Assembly (NCBI GenBank): GCA_002842755.1
Contig: PHDU01000029.1
Location: 1-40,509, forward strand
Direction: 5' to 3'
Source: Bacteroidetes bacterium HGW-Bacteroidetes-1
Lineage (GTDB): Bacteria; Bacteroidota; Bacteroidia; Bacteroidales; F082
Length of the DNA stretch: 40,509 nucleotides
In this document: piece after piece, positions 17,527 through 24,457 of the stretch
Layout of the letters: each line of letters opens with the position of its first letter
How positions within the stretch are numbered: the stretch's first letter is position 1
Translations under genes and position numbers: made by a program
The notes under the pieces: model-generated
The model's input: only the letters and a program-made list of their open reading frames with translations
Told to the model about the DNA's origin: nothing
Database searches by the model: none

Positions 17527-17720
17527 TACAATCCCGAAGGGATTGAACACGAATAACCGCCGGTGAAACCGGTGGCTGGAAAGCTACACAAAACCTCAGA
17601 ACTCCGAAGGAGTTCAATAACTCAATAACTAACTATTTCTACAGAAACATCTCACAAAAACCACTCGTGTGATCCATAAGAATTCACTTTGAAAACAATC
17701 CCTTCGGAGCTTTCCAACAG
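17527..17720 (+). repeat. GAA-loop hairpin repeat, copy A
   Basis: About 195 bp, closely matching 27564-27765. Hairpins: CAATCCC-GAA-GGGATTG at 17529-17545; CCGCCGGT-GAA-ACCGGTGG at 17557-17575; GTGGCT-GGAA-AGCTAC at 17572-17587 (alternative to the second); GAACTCC-GAA-GGAGTTC at 17599-17615. It ends in an inverted CCTTCGGAG piece near 17701. The linker AACTCAATAACTAACTATT is also shared with copy B. No coding frame of interest. Confidence 0.85.
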
Positions 17721-17763
17721 ACCCGAAATTGACAAAACGGATAGGAGAAAAATTAGTGCCCGC

Positions 17764-18984
17764 CTAAATATGCATATTTGCAATAGATTTTCTAACAGTA
17801 AAATAGGATGAAATACCGCCAATAACTAATACCGTAATAAAAACAGTCATAATATCCATCCATTTCAGATGAACCGGATAAGCATCAATTACAAAAGATC
17901 CTGCTTCATTTCCCAGTTGAAGCAAACCAAATTTTTGCTGCACCAATACTACTACTACTCCAACAAGCAAACCTACAATTCCGCCCGCCATTGATATAAG
18001 CATCCCCTCAGTAAGGAAAAGCTTCCTCAGCATTTCCTTTGTTGTGCCCAGATGACGAAGAATTTCCGTATCTTTTTGTTTATCAACCATTAGCATTGTT
18101 AATGAGCCTATTACATTGAAAGTTGCCATAATCAGTATAAATGTGAGGATAATAAAAATGGCCCATTTTTCTGACCTCATTATACTGTAAAGCGTTTCCT
18201 GTTGTTGAAAAACATTTTTAACAACAAACGTCTCCCCCAACAATTGCTCCACCTTTTTTTGCACTTCAGACACCTTACTTTCTTCTTTCAGAAACAATTC
18301 AACAGCTGTAAATTCATCAGAATATCCAAATAGCTGACGCGCCCACTCAAGCGGCACAATCACATATTTTGAATCATAATCCTGCTGCGATGCAAAAACT
18401 CCTGAAACATTAATCGCCTTGCTGTTGAATCCCTGATCGAGACTGAAAAAAGACGGATTTCCACGCTGAGGAACATAAACCAGTAACAATTCAGCCGGAT
18501 TACGCAGATTGATACCAAGATACCAGGCTACTCCTGCCCCTGCAACAGCAAACTGAAATTCATCTCTTTGAATTGTAGGACTTCCTTCAATAATTAAACG
18601 ATCCAGAACACCTCTATCCTGGTAACTTTTCCCAACACCTTTTATACGGCCAATATGCTGATTCTTATTGTACCTGAACAAAGCATCTTCTTCAACAACC
18701 CCGACAACAGCATCAATGCCTTCCATTGCAATAACCTTTCCAAATGGAAAAGCGCTCTCTTCAATTGTTTTACCTGCACGAGGCTCAATGAGTAAATCAG
18801 AAGAAACCGCGTTTACCATCGTACTGATAACCTTTTCGAATCCATTAAAAACAGAAAGCACAACAATCAGCGCGAATGCACCAATCCCAACGCCTACAAC
18901 CGACACAGCTGTTATTATGTTGATAAGATTGTGGCTTTTTTTTGCCAGCAAATACCGTTGTGCTATATAGAAAGGTACATTCAA
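17764..18984 (-). CDS. LolC/E-family lipoprotein-releasing ABC transporter permease
   Basis: 406 residues. Start is a TTG at 18984 giving (M)NVPFYIAQRYLLAKKSHN, which fits the family start (NxxxFIARRYL). An in-frame stop lies a few codons upstream, and the ATG at 18980 is out of frame. Layout is typical of LolC/LolE/MacB: one N-terminal membrane helix (about 20-45, NIITAVSVVGVGIGAFALIV), a large periplasmic MacB-PCD-like domain (about 50-260), then three C-terminal helices in an FtsX-type domain (about 265-405), with PVHLKWMDIMTVFITVLVIG near the end. In the known system it pulls lipoproteins from the inner membrane for LolA using a LolD ATPase. No ATPase gene lies nearby. Last gene of an rbfA-methyltransferase-permease run on the reverse strand. 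Confidence 0.88.
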   Translation of the reverse strand: MNVPFYIAQRYLLAKKSHNLINIITAVSVVGVGIGAFALIVVLSVFNGFEKVISTMVNAVSSDLLIEPRAGKTIEESAFPFGKVIAMEGIDAVVGVVEEDALFRYNKNQHIGRIKGVGKSYQDRGVLDRLIIEGSPTIQRDEFQFAVAGAGVAWYLGINLRNPAELLLVYVPQRGNPSFFSLDQGFNSKAINVSGVFASQQDYDSKYVIVPLEWARQLFGYSDEFTAVELFLKEESKVSEVQKKVEQLLGETFVVKNVFQQQETLYSIMRSEKWAIFIILTFILIMATFNVIGSLTMLMVDKQKDTEILRHLGTTKEMLRKLFLTEGMLISMAGGIVGLLVGVVVVLVQQKFGLLQLGNEAGSFVIDAYPVHLKWMDIMTVFITVLVIGGISSYFTVRKSIANMHI

Positions 18985-19026
18985 ATCAGAAAGTTTTTAT
19001 CCTGTTCAATGAAGAAAAAAAATACA

Positions 19027-19851
19027 TTATTTCCATGCACGGGCAATGAGGCCCGTTCCTGTCCTATGATGCATACTCGTGTCTAATATGTTTAATATCA
19101 AGCATAAAGGGAATACGATCACATAATAGAATGGCAATAGAATAAAAAACAGTTTGGAAGCATTTAGCATTTGAATCGGGTATTTCATAGACAACTTCCA
19201 AGAAATTTTTCCGGGCCGTCCATACTGGTAGTAAATATGTGTTTTAGAAAAGCCGGCTGTTCGGAGTTTTTCATCAAGATCATTTATCGCATAGCCATCA
19301 CGCACATGTTCATCAATAAAGCCAACAGCGCCTTCCTGCGCCTGATCATGCTCATGAACATCCGAACCTCCTTGATCTGACGGCGTGGAAATGAGCAACA
19401 TACCTCCGGTTTTGAGTGCCTTATAAAAATTGGAAAGCACCAGTCTGTCAGGTTCAATATGCTCCATAACATCAACACAGAGCACAAGATCAAAATCGGA
19501 TTCGAAGGTAAGTTCAGTAAGATCCGCCATTTCAAAACGAACATTTGCGGCACCTATACGTCCATAAAAGTCATTACAATCTTCAATCTGTTCCTTTTTT
19601 ACATCCACCCCAAGAATTGTAGAATCAGGAAACTTCCGCAGAAGATAAAATACATATTGCCCAAAACCTGAACCTGCATCGAGCAATGAAACAAGGTTAC
19701 CACTATTGGTCTTTTTCCATGCTTTTAACTGCTTTTTAATATGCCACGTCCTGAGAAGAAGCAAATCAAGCAAGCGATAAAATAATTTTCTGAGCAGCAA
19801 GGATCTGTTAAAAACATTTCCCAGATTGCGTTTTATAGGGTCGTACTGCAT
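19027..19851 (-). CDS. Class I SAM-dependent methyltransferase, substrate unknown
   Basis: 274 residues. SAM-binding motif I LLDAGSGFGQYVFYLL at about 56-71 (DAGSGFG at 58-64), acidic residue ending motif II in GVDVKKEQIE, and motif III/IV DLVLCVDVMEHIEPD near 120-135, the Methyltransf_11/25 pattern. The C-terminus has a hydrophobic stretch LFFILLPFYYVIVFPLCLIL (about 230-250), suggesting membrane association; this is unusual for a soluble methyltransferase and hints at a lipid or envelope substrate (inference). Lies 20 bp downstream of rbfA and 42 bp upstream of the LolC/E permease, so likely co-transcribed. Confidence 0.82.
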   Translation of the reverse strand: MQYDPIKRNLGNVFNRSLLLRKLFYRLLDLLLLRTWHIKKQLKAWKKTNSGNLVSLLDAGSGFGQYVFYLLRKFPDSTILGVDVKKEQIEDCNDFYGRIGAANVRFEMADLTELTFESDFDLVLCVDVMEHIEPDRLVLSNFYKALKTGGMLLISTPSDQGGSDVHEHDQAQEGAVGFIDEHVRDGYAINDLDEKLRTAGFSKTHIYYQYGRPGKISWKLSMKYPIQMLNASKLFFILLPFYYVIVFPLCLILNILDTSMHHRTGTGLIARAWK

Positions 19852-19871
19852 AAAATCAATCTGTTATACGG

Positions 19872-20213
19872 CTATTCATCCTTAAGTAGATTATCAATCT
19901 TCTCGATATAATCCAGAGAGTCATCCTCAAAAAAGTGAAGCATTGGGATGCTTCGCAACTGATGACGCACACGATTACCCAGAACACCCCTTATCTCACG
20001 GGCCCGTTCTCCAATTTGGTCCACCTTCGCCTTTTTCCTTTTTGTACCAAAAATACTCAGGTAAACTTTCGCCACCGACAGATCGGGTGATATCACTACC
20101 TTGGTCACAGTAACCAATGCGCCGGCAGTCAATCCTTTAAGTTCAATCATAAATATTTCACTCAGTTCGCGGTAGAGCAAACTGGAAATTTTTTGTTGTC
20201 GTTTCGTTTCCAT
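19872..20213 (-). CDS. rbfA: 30S ribosome-binding factor A
   Basis: 113 residues. METKRQQKISSLLYRELSEI and the later LSVAKVYLSIFG plus RVRHQLRSIPMLHFFEDDSL reproduce the RbfA KH-like fold: the VxxVxVSPDLxxAKVYxS strand and the ...R.RxxPxLxFxxDxS motif near the C-terminus. Acts in cytoplasmic 30S maturation, near the 5' end of 16S rRNA. It leads the reverse-strand group rbfA-methyltransferase-permease. A TAnnTTTG box lies only 5 nt upstream of the ATG, implying a leaderless or nearly leaderless mRNA. Confidence 0.95.
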   Translation of the reverse strand: METKRQQKISSLLYRELSEIFMIELKGLTAGALVTVTKVVISPDLSVAKVYLSIFGTKRKKAKVDQIGERAREIRGVLGNRVRHQLRSIPMLHFFEDDSLDYIEKIDNLLKDE

Positions 20214-20217
20214 GATG

Positions 20218-20225
20218 CAAAAATA
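20218..20225 (-). promoter_or_regulatory. Putative -7 box of rbfA, giving a near-leaderless transcript
   Basis: Reverse-strand TATTTTTG ends 4 bases before the ATG at 20213; initiation about 7 nt downstream would fall at the start codon. Confidence 0.4.
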
Positions 20226-20833
20226 AGCATTTCATTGTCGTGTAATGATCTATTTTAACAATCACTTGTGTTAGCATGCGGCCTTTCAGAATAGAAAGTT
20301 AAATTCAAATTATTTTTTCGTTTAAAATGGTTTGAATTGAACTTCATTCAGCTTCAATAATGAACTGAAGAAACTTTTATGTAAAAAATATCAATGTTTG
20401 AAGCCGTGGATTCTTGATGTATAAGATCTTAAATCACACTTTTAATGATAACTTAACAACAGTTGCAGGATAATTTGCTTTTCATGGTTTATTTTTGTCA
20501 ATAAATAAGTTTTTAGAAATAGGATTTCGGTGCAAACGATTTAAAACGATTCACTTAAGAAATAAAAAAATTTGCATGCTTGAAATACTATCATTGATTG
20601 TTTACCACATGTTGTTATTTTACAGTTATTTAAAAAATACTAAAGCATATGATTTTATAAATATTGAAAAAGTTCACCCTGCTCCTGAACATCTTCGAAA
20701 TGAAAAAAATTCACTTTTCTAAAATTATCGTTTAACTTTGTTTAATATGCAGGTAACCCTTGAATAGCATAAAACAGAACCTTTATCCATGAAAAATAAC
20801 AAGAATCAAGCTTAAAATGTCTGAGTATCCTGT

Positions 20834-20841
20834 TAATTTTG
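20834..20841 (+). promoter_or_regulatory. Putative -7 box for the phytase gene
   Basis: TAATTTTG, 39 nt upstream of the ATG at 20881. Further matches at 20733 and 20490 could be alternative starts. Confidence 0.4.
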
Positions 20842-20880
20842 TCTTTTTCAAATTAATCCACCTTTAATTTTTGAATCAAA

Positions 20881-22020
20881 ATGAAATTATTCAATTGGTA
20901 TCTGATTCTCATACTAACTGCAACCGTTGCATACTCTTGCGACAGCATAAATACATTCAAAAATAAACACTTAAAATCAGACATCTGTAATAGTGTTGAA
21001 GCCACCGTGCAAACTGACCCTGTTGATTCGGAAGGCGATGCAATGGACGACCCCGCAGTTTGGATTCATCCTGACGACCCATCAAAAAGCCTCATTATTG
21101 GAACCAATAAAAAGGCCGGACTCATCATCTACGATCTCGATGGAAAGCAATGCCAATTTGTGCAATCTGGCAGAGTAAACAATGTTGATATTCGATATGG
21201 ATTTAATCTTGGAGAAGAAAAAATTGATATCGTTGCAGCAAGTAACCGCTCTTTTAATACCCTGTCTATTTATAAAATTGATGGTGATTCATGCCGTCTC
21301 ACCGATGTTTCTGCACGCGCCATTAAGTCTGATTTAAGCGAAGTTTATGGCTTCTGCCTTTACAAGAGTGCTTTAACTGGAAAGTTCTTTGCTTTTGTAA
21401 ACAGCAAAGACGGTTCGATGGAGCAATGGGAACTTTTTGCTACTGAAGACAAAAAAATTGATGCTAAAAAAGTGAGGTCGTTCGAAGTTGGAAAGCAAAC
21501 GGAAGGTTGTGTTGCTGATGATGAACTTGGTTATCTATACGTTGGCGAAGAAACTTTTGGTATTTGGAAATTTTTTGCTGAACCGGATAAAAATACTGAT
21601 CGTAAACTGGTTGCTGATACAACAGCCTCAAATATTGTCAGCGACATTGAAGGCCTTACCATCTATTATACAGAAAAAGGCAAGGGCTATTTACTTGCCT
21701 CCATACAGGGAAATAACTCTTATGCTGTTTTTGAACGTGATGGCAAAAATAAGTATCTAGGATGTTTTAGTATTGTTGATGGATCATCAACTGACGGGGT
21801 TAAAGATACGGATGGTATCGATGTTGTCAACCTGAGGCTAAACAATAAATTCCCCAACGGATTCTTTATTGCACAGGATGGCTACAATTCAAAAAACGGA
21901 CGCGATACAACACAAAACTTCAAAATGGTTCCCTGGGAAAACATTGCAAATAGTTTTACTTCACCCTTGATAATTGATAATCAATTCAACGTCAGAATGT
22001 TAAACCAAACAGAGGATTGA
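20881..22020 (+). CDS. Beta-propeller phytase (3-phytase) lipoprotein
   Basis: 379 residues. N-terminal MKLFNWYLILILTATVAYSC is a lipoprotein signal with the acceptor cysteine at 20 (A-Y-S-C, a relaxed lipobox). The mature protein matches BPP-type phytases: GDAMDDPAVWIHPDDPSKSL at about 52-71 (D-A-x-D-D-P-A-x-W), RYGFNLGEEKIDIVAASNRS, EVYGFCLYKS, EGCVADDELGYLYVGEE, SDIEGLTIYY, and DGVKDTDGIDVVN near 304-316 (DxTDGxD), which bind the catalytic calcium ions and phytate. Six-bladed propeller expected. Function: calcium-dependent release of phosphate from phytate at the cell surface or in the periplasm. Flanked by a long leader region upstream and by a broken gene on the opposite strand. Confidence 0.93.
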   Translation: MKLFNWYLILILTATVAYSCDSINTFKNKHLKSDICNSVEATVQTDPVDSEGDAMDDPAVWIHPDDPSKSLIIGTNKKAGLIIYDLDGKQCQFVQSGRVNNVDIRYGFNLGEEKIDIVAASNRSFNTLSIYKIDGDSCRLTDVSARAIKSDLSEVYGFCLYKSALTGKFFAFVNSKDGSMEQWELFATEDKKIDAKKVRSFEVGKQTEGCVADDELGYLYVGEETFGIWKFFAEPDKNTDRKLVADTTASNIVSDIEGLTIYYTEKGKGYLLASIQGNNSYAVFERDGKNKYLGCFSIVDGSSTDGVKDTDGIDVVNLRLNNKFPNGFFIAQDGYNSKNGRDTTQNFKMVPWENIANSFTSPLIIDNQFNVRMLNQTED

Positions 22021-22535
22021 GACCATAAAGATTTGCTCCCAAATCAGTCGAATTGTGCTCTATTTTTAATCATTAAAGGACCGAATCTGGTTTTTCTTTT
22101 CTAACCTTAAACGATAAGACAGGATCAATTCAAGACCACCTATAATGAAAAAGACAGGTTGCATCCAGCTTATCAGTCCAATGAGTGCAACCTGGACAAA
22201 AATCCAGATTATCATTGCAGTTCCGGCAATCATTGTCATACAGGATGAAATTTTTTTTCTCTTCCATACATACTATGACACAAGAAAATGTCCTAACCCA
22301 ATCACTATCATTAATAACCTGACTTCGACATAAGCAAAACGCTAAAAAAGAGTAAGTTGACCGTTGTTGGTTACCGTTTCGTACTTAATACCAGGCTTTT
22401 TATGCAGGATTGAGTTCCACAAAGTCTTCAAAGTTCTGCTTATGATAACTCCTAGTCATTCCGCCTTACAAAACACAATCTCCATCGGGTCGGGTGCGTG
22501 AGCCCGCGCGAAAGGCGGCGCGGCGCCAGGGTGAA

Positions 22536-22630
22536 TGAAAAAACAACTGCAAATCCGCGAAACTGGCCTCTGATAAGAGGCCATCTCGCCCCTCAGGGCG
22601 ATGGTTCGCTGGATTTGCGTTGTTTTTTCA
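22536..22630. ncRNA. Putative structured three-way junction (DNA or RNA) inside the element
   Basis: Outer stem: 22536-22563 pairs with 22603-22630 over about 26 bp with two single-base bulges (T48-type bulge at 22548, T at 22610) and one A-G mismatch. Two hairpins sit inside: TGGCCTCT-GATA-AGAGGCCA at 22564-22583 (perfect 8 bp) and TCGCCC-CTCA-GGGCGA at 22586-22601 (perfect 6 bp). Whether it is transcribed is unknown; the type label is provisional, and it could act as folded DNA recognised by a transposase. Confidence 0.5.
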
Positions 22631-22665
22631 GAGCGGGAGGAAGTTCCGTTCGCACTTGATTTTTG

Positions 22666-22685
22666 GTACTTTTGATCAAAAGTAC
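22666..22685. repeat. Perfect 20-bp palindrome
   Basis: GTACTTTTGATCAAAAGTAC is self-complementary across all 20 bases. It lies between the cloverleaf and the right terminal repeat. Confidence 0.9.
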
Positions 22686-23084
22686 AAGAGAAAAAACCTA
22701 TTTAATTTTTTATGTCGAACTCAGGTTAATACAATGCCCGGTATCAGAAAATCAGAAAACAGCGGATATTTGTATACAGAAGCATCAATAGCCATCATGG
22801 AGCCATCTGGTTTCAAAACGAAAAACAAACCAGCAGGAAAAGCACCCAGCCCAACAAATAACTGCAAACCAATCAAAATTTTTCTTTGAAAGCTTAATGA
22901 TATAAACTTATTCATTTTCAATTAATTATAAAATTATAAACAATCTAACAACCCCCATCCTTTTTTTTACAATTTTATAAAAGCTTTTCTAAAATAACAA
23001 CTTTTCAAAATGAATTTTTTTTCTCAAAACCGATACTGTGAAGAGAAGCATTTCAATTCGTTCAAAGGAAGATCAAATTGCATT

Positions 23085-23092
23085 ACCTTTGC
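23085..23092 (+). promoter_or_regulatory. Putative -7 box for the M20 amidohydrolase gene
   Basis: TACCTTTG (TAnnTTTG), 30 nt before the ATG at 23123. No good -33 match. Confidence 0.45.
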
Positions 23093-23122
23093 CTTGCTTC
23101 AATAAACAACATATAAAACGCT

Positions 23123-24307
23123 ATGCAGCATAAGGTCCGGCAACTTGCGGCAGATTTTTTTGAAGACACCGTTGCTATCAGGCGACATCTTCATCAGCAT
23201 CCTGAACTTAGTTTTCAGGAGAAAGAAACGGCCTCATTTATCTCCGCCCAATTAACAGCCTATGGTATTGCACATGAAACAGAAGTTTCCGGATACGGTA
23301 TTGTTGCATTGATTGAGGGTAATCTTCCCGCATCGAAATGTATTGCCATACGTGCCGATATGGACGCCTTACCAATCAACGAAAACTCTGATAAACCCTA
23401 CTGTTCAATGAACAATGTTGTTATGCATGCGTGCGGACATGATGCCCATACTGCAATTTTACTTGTTGGGGCTCGCATCCTGAATCATCTGAAATCATCA
23501 TTTCAAGGAACCATAAAACTGATTTTTCAACCTGCCGAAGAAAAGCTTCCTGGAGGTGCTCTTGGCATGATTGAGGCAGGGGTACTAAAAAATCCGGATG
23601 TTGATGCAATACTTGGACTTCATGTGTTGCCTACATTAGATGCCGGAACCATTGGATTCAGAAGTGGTCCTTTTATGGCCTCTGGTGATGAAATTAATAT
23701 AAAAATAAAAGGGAAAGGTGGTCACGCAGCGATGCCCGATCAATGCAACGACACAGTACTTATTGCCTCTCAAACTGTTGTAAATTTGCAGCAAATAGTT
23801 AGCAGGCATGCTCCTCCACTTATTCCAACAGTTCTTTCTTTTGGCCGTCTTATCGCAAACGGGGCTCACAACATCATCCCTTCAGAAGTTTTGATTCAGG
23901 GCACCTTCCGTACTTTTGACGAAAGCTGGCGCAAAGAGGCCAAAGAACACATTCGACGTATCGCCTCACTTACAGCAGAAGCAGGAGGCGCAAAGGCGGA
24001 AATCCAAATTATGGATGGATATCCGGTGCTGTTAAACAATGAAAAAATTACTACGAAAGCATTTGAATCTGCACAATCCTACCTTACTCCGGAAAAAGTA
24101 ATGATGCTTGATCAAAGGATGACAACAGAGGATTTTGCATGGTACACCCATATAGTACCGGCTTGTTTTTTCCGGCTTGGCACGGGCAATGCTGCCAATG
24201 ACTTCAAGCCGGGCTTGCATACCGACACTTTCGATATTGATGAAAAAAGTCTTCAGACAGGGACAGGATCATTGGCATGGATTGCATTACAGCTTCTTAA
24301 ACCATAA
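23123..24307 (+). CDS. M20 family metallo-amidohydrolase (N-acyl-amino-acid / hippurate hydrolase type)
   Basis: 394 residues, the usual length. Signatures: RRHLHQHPELSFQE at 20-33, IRADMDALPI at 76-85, MHACGHDAHTAILL at 101-114 (metal ligands C104 and H106), PAEE at 137-140 (E139 general base, E140 ligand), GLHVLPTLDAG near 166 (H167 ligand), and a C-terminal GLHTDTFDID holding the last histidine. GKGGHAAMPD in the lid domain is the dimerisation-domain motif. The family cleaves N-acyl (acetyl, benzoyl, indole-acetyl) amino acids with Zn or Mn in the cytoplasm. The exact substrate cannot be read. Separated by 150 bp from the mtnA operon, with its own promoter-like box. Confidence 0.9.
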   Translation: MQHKVRQLAADFFEDTVAIRRHLHQHPELSFQEKETASFISAQLTAYGIAHETEVSGYGIVALIEGNLPASKCIAIRADMDALPINENSDKPYCSMNNVVMHACGHDAHTAILLVGARILNHLKSSFQGTIKLIFQPAEEKLPGGALGMIEAGVLKNPDVDAILGLHVLPTLDAGTIGFRSGPFMASGDEINIKIKGKGGHAAMPDQCNDTVLIASQTVVNLQQIVSRHAPPLIPTVLSFGRLIANGAHNIIPSEVLIQGTFRTFDESWRKEAKEHIRRIASLTAEAGGAKAEIQIMDGYPVLLNNEKITTKAFESAQSYLTPEKVMMLDQRMTTEDFAWYTHIVPACFFRLGTGNAANDFKPGLHTDTFDIDEKSLQTGTGSLAWIALQLLKP

Positions 24308-24415
24308 TTTTTTTCATTTTTACCTTTGCGCAACAAGGACTGCAATTCAACTTTCCCTGAAGTAAGATCCGCTTACTAGTTTATAAAAACTGAAAGCATA
24401 AAGATGAATTGAAAT

Positions 24416-24423
24416 TATTTTTG
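24416..24423 (+). promoter_or_regulatory. Putative -7 box of the mtnA operon
   Basis: TATTTTTG, 34 nt upstream of the mtnA ATG at 24458. No -33 TTG at normal distance. Confidence 0.45.
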
Positions 24424-24457
24424 AAAACACTAAAATAAAACCCTTAAAACAATTTGT

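Larger units (their letters stand above)
17257..17763. other. Repeat-rich intergenic region
   Basis: Between two genes on the reverse strand. Contains the promoter of the upstream gene at 17282-17289 and at least two modules of a hairpin-repeat family (17391-17445 degraded, 17527-17720 near full-length). Also GCCTTAGGC-type palindromic sequence near 17516-17525. No gene seen. Confidence 0.7.
20214..20880. other. Long AT-rich intergenic region
   Basis: About 670 bases between rbfA and the divergent phytase gene. It holds the rbfA -7 box and several forward TAnnTTTG matches (20490-20497, 20733-20740, 20834-20841). A 48-codon frame from the ATG at 20577 (MLEILSLIVYHMLLFYSYL...) is possible but has no support beyond being open. 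No structured RNA or repeat found. Confidence 0.5.
22316..22727. mobile_element. Non-autonomous inverted-repeat element (MITE-like), 412 bp
   Basis: Ends are 18-bp inverted repeats differing at one base: AACCTGACTTCGACATAA at 22316-22333 and TTATGTCGAACTCAGGTT at 22710-22727. Flanks show a 3-bp direct repeat AAT (22313-22315 and 22728-22730). It interrupts a membrane-protein gene whose frame is restored by its removal. Inside are a GC-rich part (about 22495-22660) unlike the AT-rich surroundings, a cloverleaf-like folding sequence at 22536-22630, and a perfect 20-bp palindrome at 22666-22685. No frame inside looks like a transposase, so it would need one supplied in trans. I cannot name the family. 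Confidence 0.8.
22066..22915 (-). pseudogene. Small membrane-protein gene split by a 412-bp inverted-repeat element
   Basis: The 5' part runs from the ATG at 22915 (MNKFISLSFQRKILIGLQLF, VGLGAFPAGLFF, ... DFLIPGIVL) to the element edge at 22727. The 3' part runs from 22315 to the stop at 22066 (MIVIGLGHFLVS, stop, YVWKRKK, MIAGTAMIIWIFVQVALIGL, ISWMQPVFFIIGGLELILSY). Removing the element (22316-22727) plus one 3-bp duplicate leaves exactly 435 bases, 145 codons including the stop, and the frame runs ...PGIVL-MIVIGLGH... without a shift. One in-frame TAG remains at 22275-22273, so the gene has decayed further. The rebuilt protein would have about four membrane helices, resembling small uncharacterised bacterial membrane proteins with a conserved N-GLG-type turn and a WIxVQV helix. 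Function unknown. Confidence 0.82.

Noticed and set aside
17391-17720. CRISPR array
   Set aside because: The repeats are hairpins of varying stem sequence with shared linkers, without regular spacers, and no cas genes are present.
20495-20722. Possible 75-codon frame (or 48 codons from the ATG at 20577) in the rbfA-phytase gap
   Set aside because: AT-rich codons, no recognisable motif, and no start signal that distinguishes it from chance; left out of the gene list.
22145-22333. Forward frame over the 3' half of the split gene
   Set aside because: It is the antisense of the pseudogene, whose reverse-strand reading gives a coherent membrane-protein sequence.
22316-22727. Retron or group II intron
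   Set aside because: A folded core with inverted ends invites the idea, but no reverse transcriptase or intron motifs are in or near the element.
22620-22889. Forward frame crossing the right end of the element
   Set aside because: It runs through the palindrome and the terminal repeat and into the antisense of the split gene; no independent coding signal.
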